From positions 47,211 to 111,210 of the forward strand of contig JAJDCQ010000099.1 in the NCBI GenBank assembly GCA_029260755.1: DNA of 64,000 nt, given 5' to 3'. Positions 50,579 through 59,824 of the stretch are shown here, piece by piece. The DNA is from Planctomycetota bacterium (GTDB taxonomy: Bacteria > Planctomycetota > J058 > JAJDCQ01). The notes beneath the pieces were generated by a model that was not told the origin of the DNA, searched no databases, and saw nothing but the letters and a program-made list of their open reading frames with translations. Positions within the stretch are counted from its first letter, which is position 1, and each line of letters opens with the position of its first letter. A program made the translations under genes and the position numbers.

Positions 50579-50698
50579 TGCGCCCTTGCCCAGCGGCCTC
50601 TCGCTCGACCTCGCCATGATGCTCGTGAATAATGCGGGCCAGGGTCGGTCGCTCCCGAGCCCTCGATGGATACCACTCTCAATGAGATGGAGGAAGCG

Positions 50699-51958
50699 AT
50701 GAAGAGCTCCCGCCCGCTGATCGCCGTCACGCTGCTTGCTCTGGTCGTGCCCTGGCTCGCCCTCGCCCTCGCGCCGTCGTCCGCCGTCGCCGACGAGTGG
50801 ACCGACTTCCGCGGCGCCAACCGCCAGGGCAAGAGCGCCGAGACCGGGCTCCTGAAGAGCTGGCCCGGCGTCGGGCCCGACCGCGTCTGGATGGTCGAGG
50901 GGCTCGGCGAGGGCTACTCGAGCGCGACCGTCGGCGGCGGCCGGGTCTTCGTGACCGGGATGCTGCCGGGCCTGAAGGGGTGGCTCTTCGCCCACGACCT
51001 CGACGGCAAGGAGCTCTGGCGGGTCCACTACGGTCCCGAGGTGAAGGGCGCGGGCTACCCGGGTGCCCGCTCGTCGCCGACGATCGACGGCGACCGCGTC
51101 TACATCACGAGCGGTCACGGTCTCCTCGCCTGCTACGAGGCGGCGACCGGCAAGGAGGTCTGGAAGCTCGACATGCTGAAGACCTTCACCGCGAAGAACA
51201 TCCGCTGGGGCATCAGCGAGAGCGTCCTCGTCGATGGCGACCACGTGATCGTCTGCCCCGGCGGCAGTGACTCCGTCGTCGCCCTCGACAAGATGACCGG
51301 CGAGGTCGCCTGGAAGACAGCCGGGATCGGCCTGCCGGCCAGCTACACCTCGCCCGTGCTGATGGAGCGCGCGGGTCGGTCGATCGTGGTCGCCGTCCTG
51401 ACCGGCGCGATCGTGGGCGTCGACCGGGCCGACGGCAAGCTCCTCTGGAAGCACCCGTTCACCCAGAAGTACGGCGTCCTCTGCGTCTCGCCCATCATCA
51501 AGGGCGACCTCGTCTTCACCTCGGCCGGCTACACCGGGGCGGTCGTCCTCGAGGTCGCGGCCGACGGCGCGAGCGTGACCGAGAGGTGGAACACGAAGAC
51601 GTTCGACATCACCCATGGCGGCGCGGTCGAGGTCGACGGCTTCCTCTACGGCTCCGACTCGAAGAAGGACCGCGAGGAGTGGATGTGCGTCGAGCTCGAG
51701 ACGGGCAAGACGCGCTGGACCGACAAGGGCGTCGGCAAGGGCTGCGTCGTCGCCGCCGACGGCATGCTCTACATCTACGGCGAGAAGACCGGCGAGCTCG
51801 CCCTGGCCAAGGCCAGCCCCGAGAAGCTCGAGATCGTGAGCCGCATCCAGATCGCCAAGGGCGACGGCTGGCACTGGGGCCACCCCTCGATCAGCGACGG
51901 CCGGCTGTATCTCCGCCACGGCGGGGCGCTGATCTGCTTCGACATCAAGGCGAAGTGA
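50699..51958 (+). CDS. PQQ-like beta-propeller protein, exported (419 aa)
   Basis: The start at 50699 is set by GGAGGAAGCG directly upstream; an earlier in-frame ATG at 50666 lacks this. Signal peptide PLIAVTLLALVVPWLALALAPSSAVADE, then WTDFRGANRQGKSAETGLL and blades such as AHDLDGKELW, CYEAATGKEVW, ALDKMTGEVAW and GVDRADGKLLW. A paralogue of the lipoprotein at 43808-45091 but with a cleavable signal instead of a lipobox. It is followed 10 bp later by a TPR protein and then a WD40 receptor kinase, repeating the propeller-kinase arrangement. Confidence 0.88.
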   Translation: MKSSRPLIAVTLLALVVPWLALALAPSSAVADEWTDFRGANRQGKSAETGLLKSWPGVGPDRVWMVEGLGEGYSSATVGGGRVFVTGMLPGLKGWLFAHDLDGKELWRVHYGPEVKGAGYPGARSSPTIDGDRVYITSGHGLLACYEAATGKEVWKLDMLKTFTAKNIRWGISESVLVDGDHVIVCPGGSDSVVALDKMTGEVAWKTAGIGLPASYTSPVLMERAGRSIVVAVLTGAIVGVDRADGKLLWKHPFTQKYGVLCVSPIIKGDLVFTSAGYTGAVVLEVAADGASVTERWNTKTFDITHGGAVEVDGFLYGSDSKKDREEWMCVELETGKTRWTDKGVGKGCVVAADGMLYIYGEKTGELALAKASPEKLEIVSRIQIAKGDGWHWGHPSISDGRLYLRHGGALICFDIKAK

Positions 51959-51968
51959 GGTGACGGCG

Positions 51969-53048
51969 ATGAAGACCACGTCGAAGAGGGCGCTCGTTTC
52001 GACGCTCGTCGTGTCGGCAGCGCTGCTCGTGCCGGCCGCCGTCGCGTGGGCGGACGATGAGGAGCCGAAGGCGCCCGAGGCGCCGCCCGCGTCGCCGTGG
52101 ACCGTCCACCGCGGCGATGGCTGGGCGCTCGCGGCGCCGAGCGACTGGAGGGTCTGGGGCGGCCCCGGGCCCCTTCGGCCGCCGATGGTCGCGCATCTCA
52201 CGGGCGATGGCCGAGCGCCGCTCCCCCGGATCGACGGCCTCCTGGCGCCTCTTCAGGTCGGGCTCTCCGTCGACCTCTATCCGGCCGGAGGACCAACGCC
52301 CGAGGAGATGGTCGCCTCGATCAAGGACTCGGCGAAGGGGGCGCGGGATCGGAAGCCTCGAACGCCGCTTCCCCTGGTCGCGACCGAGGTCGAGCTCGCC
52401 GACGGCGGCAAGGCGTGGTCGATGCTCATCGAGATGGACAAGATGCCGAATCGGCTGGCCGTCTACGGGCGCCTGATCTCCGCGACTCCCGCCGGTCGCA
52501 CGATCGTCGTCTCGAGCTGGGTCGTCGGCGGCGAGGCGAGCTCGCAGTTCTTCGAGGCGAGCGGCATCAACGCGTTCGTCGATGCGCACATGCGCTCGCT
52601 CGTCTTCGATCCCGAGAAGCTCGACGTCGAGGCCGTCCGGAAGGCCTACGGCCTGATCCCCCCGAAGCTCCACAAAGCGGTCGCGGCGGTCAACGTCGGC
52701 AACCGGTCGATCGAGTCCGACCCGGAGAAGGCCATCTGGATGTTCGAGCGCGCGCTCGAAGACGGGCGCCACATGCTGCCCGCCGCGAAGAACGGACTCG
52801 CCTGGGTCTTGCTCACATCGAAGCTCCCCGAGCTCGTGGACGTCCCCCGGGCGCTCGAGCTCGCGAAGGAGGCCGCCACCGAGACAGGACGGCGGGATGC
52901 GGCGAGCCTCGACACCCTCGCCCTCGCCCACTTCGAGTCCGGGGAGAAGGCGGAGGCGATCGCGGTGATGAAGGAGGCGATCGTGCTCGAGCCGCGGAAC
53001 GAGGACTTCAAGCGGACGCTCGAGCGCTTCGAGAAGGACGAGCGCTGA
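51969..53048 (+). CDS. Exported hypothetical protein with C-terminal TPR-like helices
   Basis: 359 residues from the ATG at 51969, with GAGGTG upstream. Signal peptide (RALVSTLVVSAALLVPAAVAWADD), then an alpha/beta domain (WTVHRGDGWALAAPSDWRVW...; LAVYGRLISATPAGRTIVVSSWVVG) resembling PsbP/Mog1-like folds, and helical TPR-type repeats (ALELAKEAATETGRRDAASLDTLALAHFESGEKAEAIAVMKEAIVLEP). It lies between a PQQ propeller and a receptor kinase, all within 14 bp of one another, so it is likely a component of the same signalling or envelope complex. No specific family is recognised. Confidence 0.8.
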   Translation: MKTTSKRALVSTLVVSAALLVPAAVAWADDEEPKAPEAPPASPWTVHRGDGWALAAPSDWRVWGGPGPLRPPMVAHLTGDGRAPLPRIDGLLAPLQVGLSVDLYPAGGPTPEEMVASIKDSAKGARDRKPRTPLPLVATEVELADGGKAWSMLIEMDKMPNRLAVYGRLISATPAGRTIVVSSWVVGGEASSQFFEASGINAFVDAHMRSLVFDPEKLDVEAVRKAYGLIPPKLHKAVAAVNVGNRSIESDPEKAIWMFERALEDGRHMLPAAKNGLAWVLLTSKLPELVDVPRALELAKEAATETGRRDAASLDTLALAHFESGEKAEAIAVMKEAIVLEPRNEDFKRTLERFEKDER

Positions 53049-53061
53049 GCGGCGTCTGGCG

Positions 53062-55263
53062 ATGACTCGATCTCCGGCGAGTGATCCGCGGACGGCGGCC
53101 CTTCAGGCGGAGATCGCTGCGGCCGCCGCGGATCCGCGCCGGCGGATCGGTCGGTACCTCCTCCTCGGCGAGCTCGGCCGCGGCGCGATGGGGCTCGTCT
53201 ATCGCGCGTGGGATCCGGGCCTGTCGCGCCTCGTCGCGATCAAGACCCTGCCGGCCTTCGGTGGGGACCGCCAGGGCGAGCGGCTCGCCCGCTTCCAGCG
53301 GGAGGCTCGCGCGACGGCGTCGCTCCGCCATCCCGGCCTCGTGACGGTCTTCGAGGTCGGCGTTCATGCGGGGCTGCCGTTCATCGCGTTCGAGCTCATC
53401 GATGGCGAGCCGCTCGATGCGATCATCGAGCGGGAGGCGGCTCCGCGGCGCGAGGTGCTCCGGGTCGTCCGCGATGTGGCCCTCGCCCTGCATCACGCCC
53501 ACGAGCACGGCGTCGTGCATCGCGACGTGAAGCCCGGAAACGTGATGGTCGAGCGAGGCGGGCGGGCGATCCTGATGGACTTCGGCCTCGCCCGGAGCGC
53601 CGGCGAGGAGAGCCTCTCCGCGACGGGGCAGGCGATCGGGACGCCCCACTACATGTCGCCGGAGCAGGCCGACGGGGATCCCCGGGCGATCGGGCCGTCG
53701 TCCGACGTCTATGCCCTCGGCGCGACGATCTACCGGGTGATCGCCGGGCGGACCCCGTTCGTCGCGGAGGGGTCCGGGGCGCTGTTCAAGAAGATCCTGC
53801 TGGACGATCCGGAGCCGCCGAGCACCGCCCGCATGAAGGCGCCGCACGCCCTCGACGGGCTCGTCCTGGCGTGCCTCGAGAAGGACCCGGCGAACCGTCC
53901 GGCGAGCGCGGCCGAGGTCGCTCATGTCCTCACGCGCTACCTCGAGGGAAAGCCGCTCGCCCCGCGGGAGCGTGCATCGAAGGGGCAACCTGCGGCTGGC
54001 GCCGGGTCGTCGTCCCGCGTCCCGCTCCTCGCCGGCGCCGCCGCCATCGCCGCCGTCGGGCTGCTCGCCCTCATCGTCGCGCTCGTCCTCGGGAGCGGCG
54101 CGACGGGATCCGAGGCGCGCTCCGGACCAGGGGCGGTCGGCGACCCGACGTCGACGAGGGCGTCGCCGGCGGGGGCGCCTCCACGCGGAGCGGTCGAGCC
54201 GGAGCTCACCGGTCCGGGTCCGTCCGGCACGGTCGAGGAGCCACCTCCGGCGCCGGCGCCCGCGCCCGACTGGGCGAGCATCGAGTACCTCTGGCTCGGC
54301 AATATCGGCCCGCGCATCCGGAGGGTCGCCTTCTCTCCCGATGGCGAGCTGCTCGTGATCGTCGGTGAGTTCTGGGATGTGATCCTGCTCCGCGCCGAGT
54401 CCGGCGAGGAGGTCCAGCGCCTGACGATCCCGGCGCCGTCCGGCGGGAGCGGCCCCGTCGTCGGCGTGAACGACTTGGTGTTCGGATCGGGGGCGGAGGA
54501 CGGCCGCCACCGCCTCTACCTCGCGTGCGGCGACGGGTGGCTCCGCACGACCGACGTCGGACCCGAGGGTGCCTCCCCTCTGGTGACCCTCGGCGACCGG
54601 CTGGAGAAGCCGATGGTGGCCGTCGCCGTCTCGCCCGCAGAATGGCCTCGCATCGCCGTCAGCTCGCGGGGGCTCGGCGTCTACGTTCTGGAGCCGCGGG
54701 GGCAGCGAGCCTTCGAGCTCGCCTGCCGCTGGACCAACGACCTCGCGTTCGTGCCAGACTCCGATCGAAGCTGGCTGGCCGTCGCCGGGACCGACTACAT
54801 GGTCCACGTGTTCGACGTCGGTGGAGAGTGGGCTCGCGAGGTCGTGGGCTCGGTCCGGTTGCCCATGAAGCCGGTGGCGGCGGCGACCGCGCAGGCGACG
54901 ACCCTCGCCTGGCGGACGGGTGGCGCCGAGCTGGCGATCGGTCGCTGGGGTCGAGGGATGGTCGAGGTCTACTCGCTCGATGGCCGACTCACGTCGCTGA
55001 AGAGCCTGTCCGTCCCCGGGGGAGACGGCATCATCGCGTACACATCGGCCGCGCCCGACGGGAGCTGCTTCGCCGCGGCAGGCGGGAACTACGTGATGGT
55101 CTGGGGCGCCGCCGACCACCGTCTCCTCGTGCAGGCCGAGGTGGGCATGTTCGAGCCGGGATCGGGCAAGATGCTCGTCGACGTCGCCTGGGGGCCGAAG
55201 AGCCGGATCCTGGTGGCCGCGTCGAGCGAGGGCGATGTGTGGGTCTTCAGCCTCATCGAGTGA
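53062..55263 (+). CDS. Transmembrane Ser/Thr protein kinase with WD40-like extracytoplasmic domain
   Basis: 733 residues from the ATG at 53062. Complete kinase motifs: GRGAMG, VAIK, HRDVKPGN, DFG and MSPEQ (about 30-290). The TM (VPLLAGAAAIAAVGLLALIVALVLG) is followed by a Pro-rich linker and a beta-propeller-like part (RRVAFSPDGELLVIVGEFWDVILL; VAAATAQATTLAWRTGGAELAI; VAWGPKSRILVAASSEGDVWVF). Such layouts, with kinase inside and propeller outside, are common in planctomycetes. It is third in the PQQ / TPR-like / kinase cluster. The ligand and targets are unknown. Confidence 0.9.
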   Translation: MTRSPASDPRTAALQAEIAAAAADPRRRIGRYLLLGELGRGAMGLVYRAWDPGLSRLVAIKTLPAFGGDRQGERLARFQREARATASLRHPGLVTVFEVGVHAGLPFIAFELIDGEPLDAIIEREAAPRREVLRVVRDVALALHHAHEHGVVHRDVKPGNVMVERGGRAILMDFGLARSAGEESLSATGQAIGTPHYMSPEQADGDPRAIGPSSDVYALGATIYRVIAGRTPFVAEGSGALFKKILLDDPEPPSTARMKAPHALDGLVLACLEKDPANRPASAAEVAHVLTRYLEGKPLAPRERASKGQPAAGAGSSSRVPLLAGAAAIAAVGLLALIVALVLGSGATGSEARSGPGAVGDPTSTRASPAGAPPRGAVEPELTGPGPSGTVEEPPPAPAPAPDWASIEYLWLGNIGPRIRRVAFSPDGELLVIVGEFWDVILLRAESGEEVQRLTIPAPSGGSGPVVGVNDLVFGSGAEDGRHRLYLACGDGWLRTTDVGPEGASPLVTLGDRLEKPMVAVAVSPAEWPRIAVSSRGLGVYVLEPRGQRAFELACRWTNDLAFVPDSDRSWLAVAGTDYMVHVFDVGGEWAREVVGSVRLPMKPVAAATAQATTLAWRTGGAELAIGRWGRGMVEVYSLDGRLTSLKSLSVPGGDGIIAYTSAAPDGSCFAAAGGNYVMVWGAADHRLLVQAEVGMFEPGSGKMLVDVAWGPKSRILVAASSEGDVWVFSLIE

Positions 55264-55284
55264 GGCGGCGGCGACGCCCGCGCT

Positions 55285-58200
55285 TCACCGCGGCTCGTCG
55301 TCCGGGACGGCCTCGAGGCCGACGACGCGCAGCCCGGTCGCCTGGCGCTCGGCGGCGGCGAGCGCGTGGGCGGGCTCCGTGAGGAAGCGCTCGACCCCTT
55401 CGACGTCGATGATCTGGATCGTCTGGCCGGCGATCGCGAGGAGTCGACCGTCGGGCGAGAACGCCGCGCTCGAGAGGTCCCAGCCGATCTTCAGCCGCAC
55501 GATGAGCCGGCGGCCGGGCACGTCCCAGAGCGAGAGGCAGTCCATCTCGTCCACGGTGGCGAGCCGACTCCCGTCCACGCTCGCCGCCATCGCGTTGATG
55601 GAGACCTCGTGAGGAAGGACCGCCGGCTCATCGCTCCCCGCATCGAGGTCCCAGACCCGGACGCCGGAGCTGCCGCCACCCACCCCGAAGACGCGGCGGC
55701 CGTCGTCGGCGAAGGCGAGCTCGGTGGTGCCGACGTCGCGAACGACGCCGACCTCGCGATCGGTCGAGACGTCCCAGAGGTGGAGGTTCATCGAGGACAT
55801 CCCGAGGGCGAGGACGGCCGGAGACCCCGACGCCCCCCAGCCGTCGATCCGCGTCCAGGCGAGCGTCTGGATCGGAGGGACGGCGGGCAGACTTCGGTCG
55901 AGGCGGCCCGATGCGATGTCCCAGCCGACCAGGCGCGCGTTGACGCGCGCCGCGAGACGGCCGCCCGCCGGGTCCCACGCGAGCGCGTCCGCGTTGCCTG
56001 CGGCGGCGCGATCGAGTATCGGTCCGCGCGCTCCATCCTCGAGCCGTGCGAGGTTCACGGGGTCCTGGCCGCTCCCGGCGGTCGCGACCAGCTCTCCTCC
56101 GGGGTCGATCGCGAGCGCGTGGAGGCCCCCCTGGTGCTGTCGCGACCTCCAGCGGCGAAGCCCGGTCGCGAGCTCCCATGCCGTCAGGATGCCGGAGCCC
56201 CCGGCGACGATGCGGTCGCCGCCGGGCGCGAAGGAGACCGCCTCGAGCGGCTCTCTGCCGCTGTCGATGTAGCGGACCAGGCTCCGGTGGTCGTCGTGAT
56301 GCTGAAGGACCTGGAGGACCATCTCGGATCCTTGGCCGACGCTCGCGTCGACGAGCGTCACGATCCGGTTCGTGCCGATGAGCCGGACGTCGTCGATTCG
56401 GCTTTTGGAGTCCCGGAAGTGGGCTCGCCAGAGGCGGTGCGCCGAGAGGTCCCAGAGCCATACGTCTCTGAGGCTGGTGCCGATCGCGAGGCGTCCATCA
56501 CCGGGACCCCAGTCGATCTCGACGCCGACCCCTTCGGTCAGCTTCGTCTCGGCGAGCAGCGCGAGGGTGTCGACCGCGACGATCCGGATCACCCCGGAGG
56601 CGACGGCGAAGGCGAGGCGGTCGCCCGCGCGAGAGAGCGCGAACGCGGAGATCCGCTCGCCCGCGTCGAGCGACCGTGTCGGCGCCGAGGCGTCGAGCGG
56701 GGTGAGGAGGATCTCGGCGTTCGTCGTGCCGCCGCGCGCGACGACGTTCCCGACCACGGAGAGCGCGTTGAGCTTCGTCCCGTCGCCCTTGCGCGTGCGG
56801 GTGGGGAGCCAGGCCACCCGCTCGCCCGTTCGATCTCGGAGCACCGAGACGCCGCCGCGGGAGTCGGCGACGACGATGACCTCCGCCTCGAGGAGGATCG
56901 TGGCCGCGGTGAGGCCTTCGCGCCGAAGGTCCTCGAGGCCCACCCGGAGCGTGAGCCGTGGGGCCCCGACGTCGACGTCGTAGAGCTCGAGGTCGAAGTG
57001 TCGGACGAGGGCGAGGCGGCGCCCATCGGCGCTCAGAGCGATCGCCGAGACGGGCGCGCCCTCGACCTCGAGGAGCCTCGGCGGGCGCTCCCCGTCCGCG
57101 TCGTGGAGATAGACCCGCCCGGAGCTGGCGAACGCCAGGACGCGGCCGTCGTCGCTCGCGACCAGGTCCGTCGTCGCCCGATGGGGATGACGCCGCGCGT
57201 AGGTGGCGTGCGCGAGCCCGAGCCGGGTCGACAGGAGCTGCGCGCGCGCCGTGGGCGAATCGCGGAGCGCGATCGCCCGGGCGAAGAGAGCGCGGGCGGC
57301 GAGCGAGTCGGTCGCGAGCAGCCGGTTTCCCTTCTCGACGAGGGCCAGGGCGAGGTTGTCGAGCGCCTCCGCCTCCCGCGCCTCCGCTTCTCGCTGGGCC
57401 GCGATGGCCGCGTCGCGCTCGCTCTGGATCATCCGGTAGGACCAGATCGACCCGACGATGCCGGCGACGACGAACGAGACCGTGAGCGCCGCCGCGGCGA
57501 CGAGGGTCGCGGCGAGCATCCGGTTCCGGCGGGACCAGCGCCGAGCGCGCGCGACCCGCCCGATCGGCCGGGCGTCGATCGGCTCGCCGTTCAGGAAGCG
57601 CCGGAGATCCTCGGCCACGGCCGCCGCCGAGGCGTAGCGCCGCTCGGGGTCCTTCTCGAGGCAGCGCAGGGTGATCGTCTCGAGGTCGGGGTGCACGCCG
57701 GGGTCGACGGCGCGCGGGGCCGGCGGCTCGGCCTGGAAGACCTTCCGGATGACCTCGTAGATCGCCTCGCCGTCGAACGGGGGGTGCCCGAGGAGCGCGA
57801 AGTAGAGCACTCCGCCGAGCCCCCAGATGTCGGACCGGGGTCCGCTCGTGCCGTCGCCTCGCGCCTGCTCGGGCGACATGTACTGCGGCGTGCCGAGGAG
57901 CTGACCGCTCGCGGTGAGGCGCGGGTCGGCGTCGAGCGTCCGGGCGAGGCCGAAGTCGAGGAGGTGCGGCCGGCCGGCCTCGTCGAGGATGACGTTCTGG
58001 GGCTTGAGGTCGCGGTGGAGGACGCCCTCGCCGTGCGCATGCTCGAGCGCCTCGGCCAGGGCCCGGACGATCTCGGCGACCCGGCGAGGCGGAAGCCGCC
58101 CGCGCACCCGGGCGTCCTCGAGCGTCTCGCCGGCGACCAGGTCCATCACGAGGAAGGGTCGCCCCGCGTCCTCGCCGACCTCGTGCAGCGGTACGATCCC

Positions 58201-58458
58201 GGGGTGGCGGAGACGCGCCGCAGCCCGCGCCTCGCGGATGAACCGCTCCCTCCCGCGGGCGCCGGCGCCCGCCGGATCGAGCATCATCTGGACCGCGCCG
58301 TCGCGACGGAGCGTCGGGTCGTGGGCCCGGAAGACGGCTCCCATGCCGCCGCGCCCGAGCTCGCCGACGATCACGTACCGGCCGACGCGCCCTCCTCCTG
58401 CCGTGTCGCTCGCGCCGGCGTCGCGCCGCGCGGGCGGCCGGGTCTCGCTCTCGGGCAC
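55285..58458 (-). CDS. Transmembrane WD40 Ser/Thr kinase-like protein with the ATP-anchoring lysine replaced by Gln
   Basis: 1057 residues from a GTG at 58458, chosen for GGAGGAGGCG directly upstream. Gly-loop GRGGMG (35-40), HRDLKPQN (148-155) and LDFG are intact, but the VAIK motif reads GAVQMM, with Gln57 where the ATP-binding lysine belongs. A TM (MLAATLVAAAALTVSFVVAGIVG) is followed by a helix and a long WD40-type propeller region (SAIALSADGRRLALVRHFDLELYD; AVSFAPGGDRIVAGGSGILTAWE; ELAFADDGRRVFGVG). It is convergent with the other WD40 kinase, 21 bp away. Activity may be reduced or lost, unless another lysine substitutes. Confidence 0.88.
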   Translation of the reverse strand: MPESETRPPARRDAGASDTAGGGRVGRYVIVGELGRGGMGAVFRAHDPTLRRDGAVQMMLDPAGAGARGRERFIREARAAARLRHPGIVPLHEVGEDAGRPFLVMDLVAGETLEDARVRGRLPPRRVAEIVRALAEALEHAHGEGVLHRDLKPQNVILDEAGRPHLLDFGLARTLDADPRLTASGQLLGTPQYMSPEQARGDGTSGPRSDIWGLGGVLYFALLGHPPFDGEAIYEVIRKVFQAEPPAPRAVDPGVHPDLETITLRCLEKDPERRYASAAAVAEDLRRFLNGEPIDARPIGRVARARRWSRRNRMLAATLVAAAALTVSFVVAGIVGSIWSYRMIQSERDAAIAAQREAEAREAEALDNLALALVEKGNRLLATDSLAARALFARAIALRDSPTARAQLLSTRLGLAHATYARRHPHRATTDLVASDDGRVLAFASSGRVYLHDADGERPPRLLEVEGAPVSAIALSADGRRLALVRHFDLELYDVDVGAPRLTLRVGLEDLRREGLTAATILLEAEVIVVADSRGGVSVLRDRTGERVAWLPTRTRKGDGTKLNALSVVGNVVARGGTTNAEILLTPLDASAPTRSLDAGERISAFALSRAGDRLAFAVASGVIRIVAVDTLALLAETKLTEGVGVEIDWGPGDGRLAIGTSLRDVWLWDLSAHRLWRAHFRDSKSRIDDVRLIGTNRIVTLVDASVGQGSEMVLQVLQHHDDHRSLVRYIDSGREPLEAVSFAPGGDRIVAGGSGILTAWELATGLRRWRSRQHQGGLHALAIDPGGELVATAGSGQDPVNLARLEDGARGPILDRAAAGNADALAWDPAGGRLAARVNARLVGWDIASGRLDRSLPAVPPIQTLAWTRIDGWGASGSPAVLALGMSSMNLHLWDVSTDREVGVVRDVGTTELAFADDGRRVFGVGGGSSGVRVWDLDAGSDEPAVLPHEVSINAMAASVDGSRLATVDEMDCLSLWDVPGRRLIVRLKIGWDLSSAAFSPDGRLLAIAGQTIQIIDVEGVERFLTEPAHALAAAERQATGLRVVGLEAVPDDEPR

Positions 58459-58548
58459 AGCGCCTCCTCCGCGGAGGCCATCGTGACGGCCGGCGGGTCG
58501 CCGTCGCAACCCACCGGGTCGCGGACGCGGCGTCCGTCCGGTGGCGTC

Positions 58549-59562
58549 CTACAGGGGACGTCCCAGCGGGCCGGTCTCGATGCTCGCGACGGCCGCGCGG
58601 CGGTACACCAGCCGCCGGCCACCGTCGGCGGTCTCGGCGTCGCGGCCCTCCTCGCGGCGGAAGCCGCGCGGTCCGAGGAACCGGTCGACCGCGTCGGGCC
58701 TCGCCAGCTCGATCCGTTCGGTGATCCGCCGGAGCTTCGCGCCGAGCCCGCGGTCGTCGTAGACGGTCACGACGAGCTGGCCGTCCCAGGCCACCCGGGC
58801 GGCGGCGTTCTCGAGCGCCTGCCACAACCGGCCGCTCTTGGCGGGGATGCTCCCCGCCTGCACGACGTCGAACTCGCCGAGCGTGGCCATGGCGGAGTCG
58901 TCGAGGACGAGCACGTCGCCCGCGTCGCCGAGGTCGAGAACCGACCGCCCGGTGGCGGCCATGGCCTGTCCGGCCTCGTCCGCGCCGGTGGGGGTGGCCA
59001 TCGAGTGACCGGGCGCGGGAGCCGCGTGCCCGGGCGGCGGCTTGAAGAGCGTCACGAGGCAGCCGCCGGCCGCGGCGAGCAGGATCCCGAGGAAGAACGG
59101 CCACGGGATCGCCGCGAAGCCGCCCTTCGGCGGGTGGAGGGTGATCGCGACCCCGGCGTTCAGGATCGGCGCGCCGGCGAAGATGATCGACATGACGGCC
59201 GCGGGCGTGCCCTTCGCCCCGAACGCGAGGAGGACGCCGAACGCGCCGATCGCGCCGACGGTGCCGGCGATGAGCGACCGGGTGACCCCCTTGGCCGGGA
59301 GGTCCCACGTCGCGCCCTTCACGAGGAGGAGGATGAGCGGGGCGAGGACGGCGATCAGGAAGTAGGCAATCCCGACGAAGAGGAACGCCTTGTAGCGTCC
59401 GTTCACGGGGTCGCCCATGGCGAGCTGCCCGCTGTGGAGGAAGATGCCGTAGAGCCCCCACATCGAGACGGTCAGGAGGGCGAAGCCGAGCCAGAGCATC
59501 GATTGGGAGGCGGCCTGTTCGGGGGGCATGGTTGCTCCGGAGGTGGGGGCTGCTGTGGTCAT
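58549..59562 (-). CDS. Five-TM DMT-like membrane protein with a soluble C-terminal domain
   Basis: 337 residues. Residues about 20-180 hold five helices (MLWLGFALLTVSMWGLYGIFL; AFLFVGIAYFLIAVLAPLILLL; SLIAGTVGAIGAFGVLLAF; AAVMSIIFAGAPILNAGVAITL; FFLGILLAAAGGCLVTLF), like half of a drug/metabolite or glucose/ribose-porter transporter. After a His/Pro-rich linker comes a soluble region of about 140 residues (VLDLGDAGDVLVLDD...; WDGQLVVTVYDDRGLGAKL) that resembles the second half of a Rossmann-like domain; I cannot name it. The fusion is unusual. No ribosome-binding site is obvious; start at the ATG at 59562. Confidence 0.75.
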   Translation of the reverse strand: MTTAAPTSGATMPPEQAASQSMLWLGFALLTVSMWGLYGIFLHSGQLAMGDPVNGRYKAFLFVGIAYFLIAVLAPLILLLVKGATWDLPAKGVTRSLIAGTVGAIGAFGVLLAFGAKGTPAAVMSIIFAGAPILNAGVAITLHPPKGGFAAIPWPFFLGILLAAAGGCLVTLFKPPPGHAAPAPGHSMATPTGADEAGQAMAATGRSVLDLGDAGDVLVLDDSAMATLGEFDVVQAGSIPAKSGRLWQALENAAARVAWDGQLVVTVYDDRGLGAKLRRITERIELARPDAVDRFLGPRGFRREEGRDAETADGGRRLVYRRAAVASIETGPLGRPL

Positions 59563-59579
59563 GGATCGACTCGATCGAG

Positions 59580-59809
59580 CTTCGCCTTCGGCGAAGAGGA
59601 TGTCACCACGGAGACACGGAGGGCACGGAGAGCCGCTGCTTGGCGAAGCGTCCCTCGAGCTCGCGGCCCGCTGAGTGTCTCACGGAGAATGGCGCCTCTC
59701 TCAATTAGGTTGATCGGGGGAGCATTGAACGGAGAAGGCACGGCGCGCTCCGTGCCACCTCCGTGCTCTCCGTGTCTCCGTGGTGACATCCTGCTCGCCG
59801 AAGGCGAGC
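59580..59809. repeat. Palindromic CACGGAG-type repeat element (copy 2)
   Basis: Inverted arms of 34 nt with one mismatch at 59597-59630 and 59759-59792, both containing GATGTCACCACGGAGACAC. Small hairpins flank it on each side (CTTCGCCTTCGGCGAAG at 59580-59596; GCTCGCCGAAGGCGAGC at 59793-59809). Interior about 130 bp, without an ORF. Related to the element at 20056-20266 by the CACGGAG units, the overall size and the adjoining GAAGGCGA hairpin. It fills the 262-bp gap between two minus-strand genes. Confidence 0.7.
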
Positions 59810-59824
59810 CAGCTGTCTGAAGCG

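Noticed and set aside
55366..59820. Plus-strand ORF of 1484 residues antisense to the WD40 kinase
   Set aside because: Shadow frame rich in Arg/Glu; the kinase and WD40 motifs are on the minus strand.
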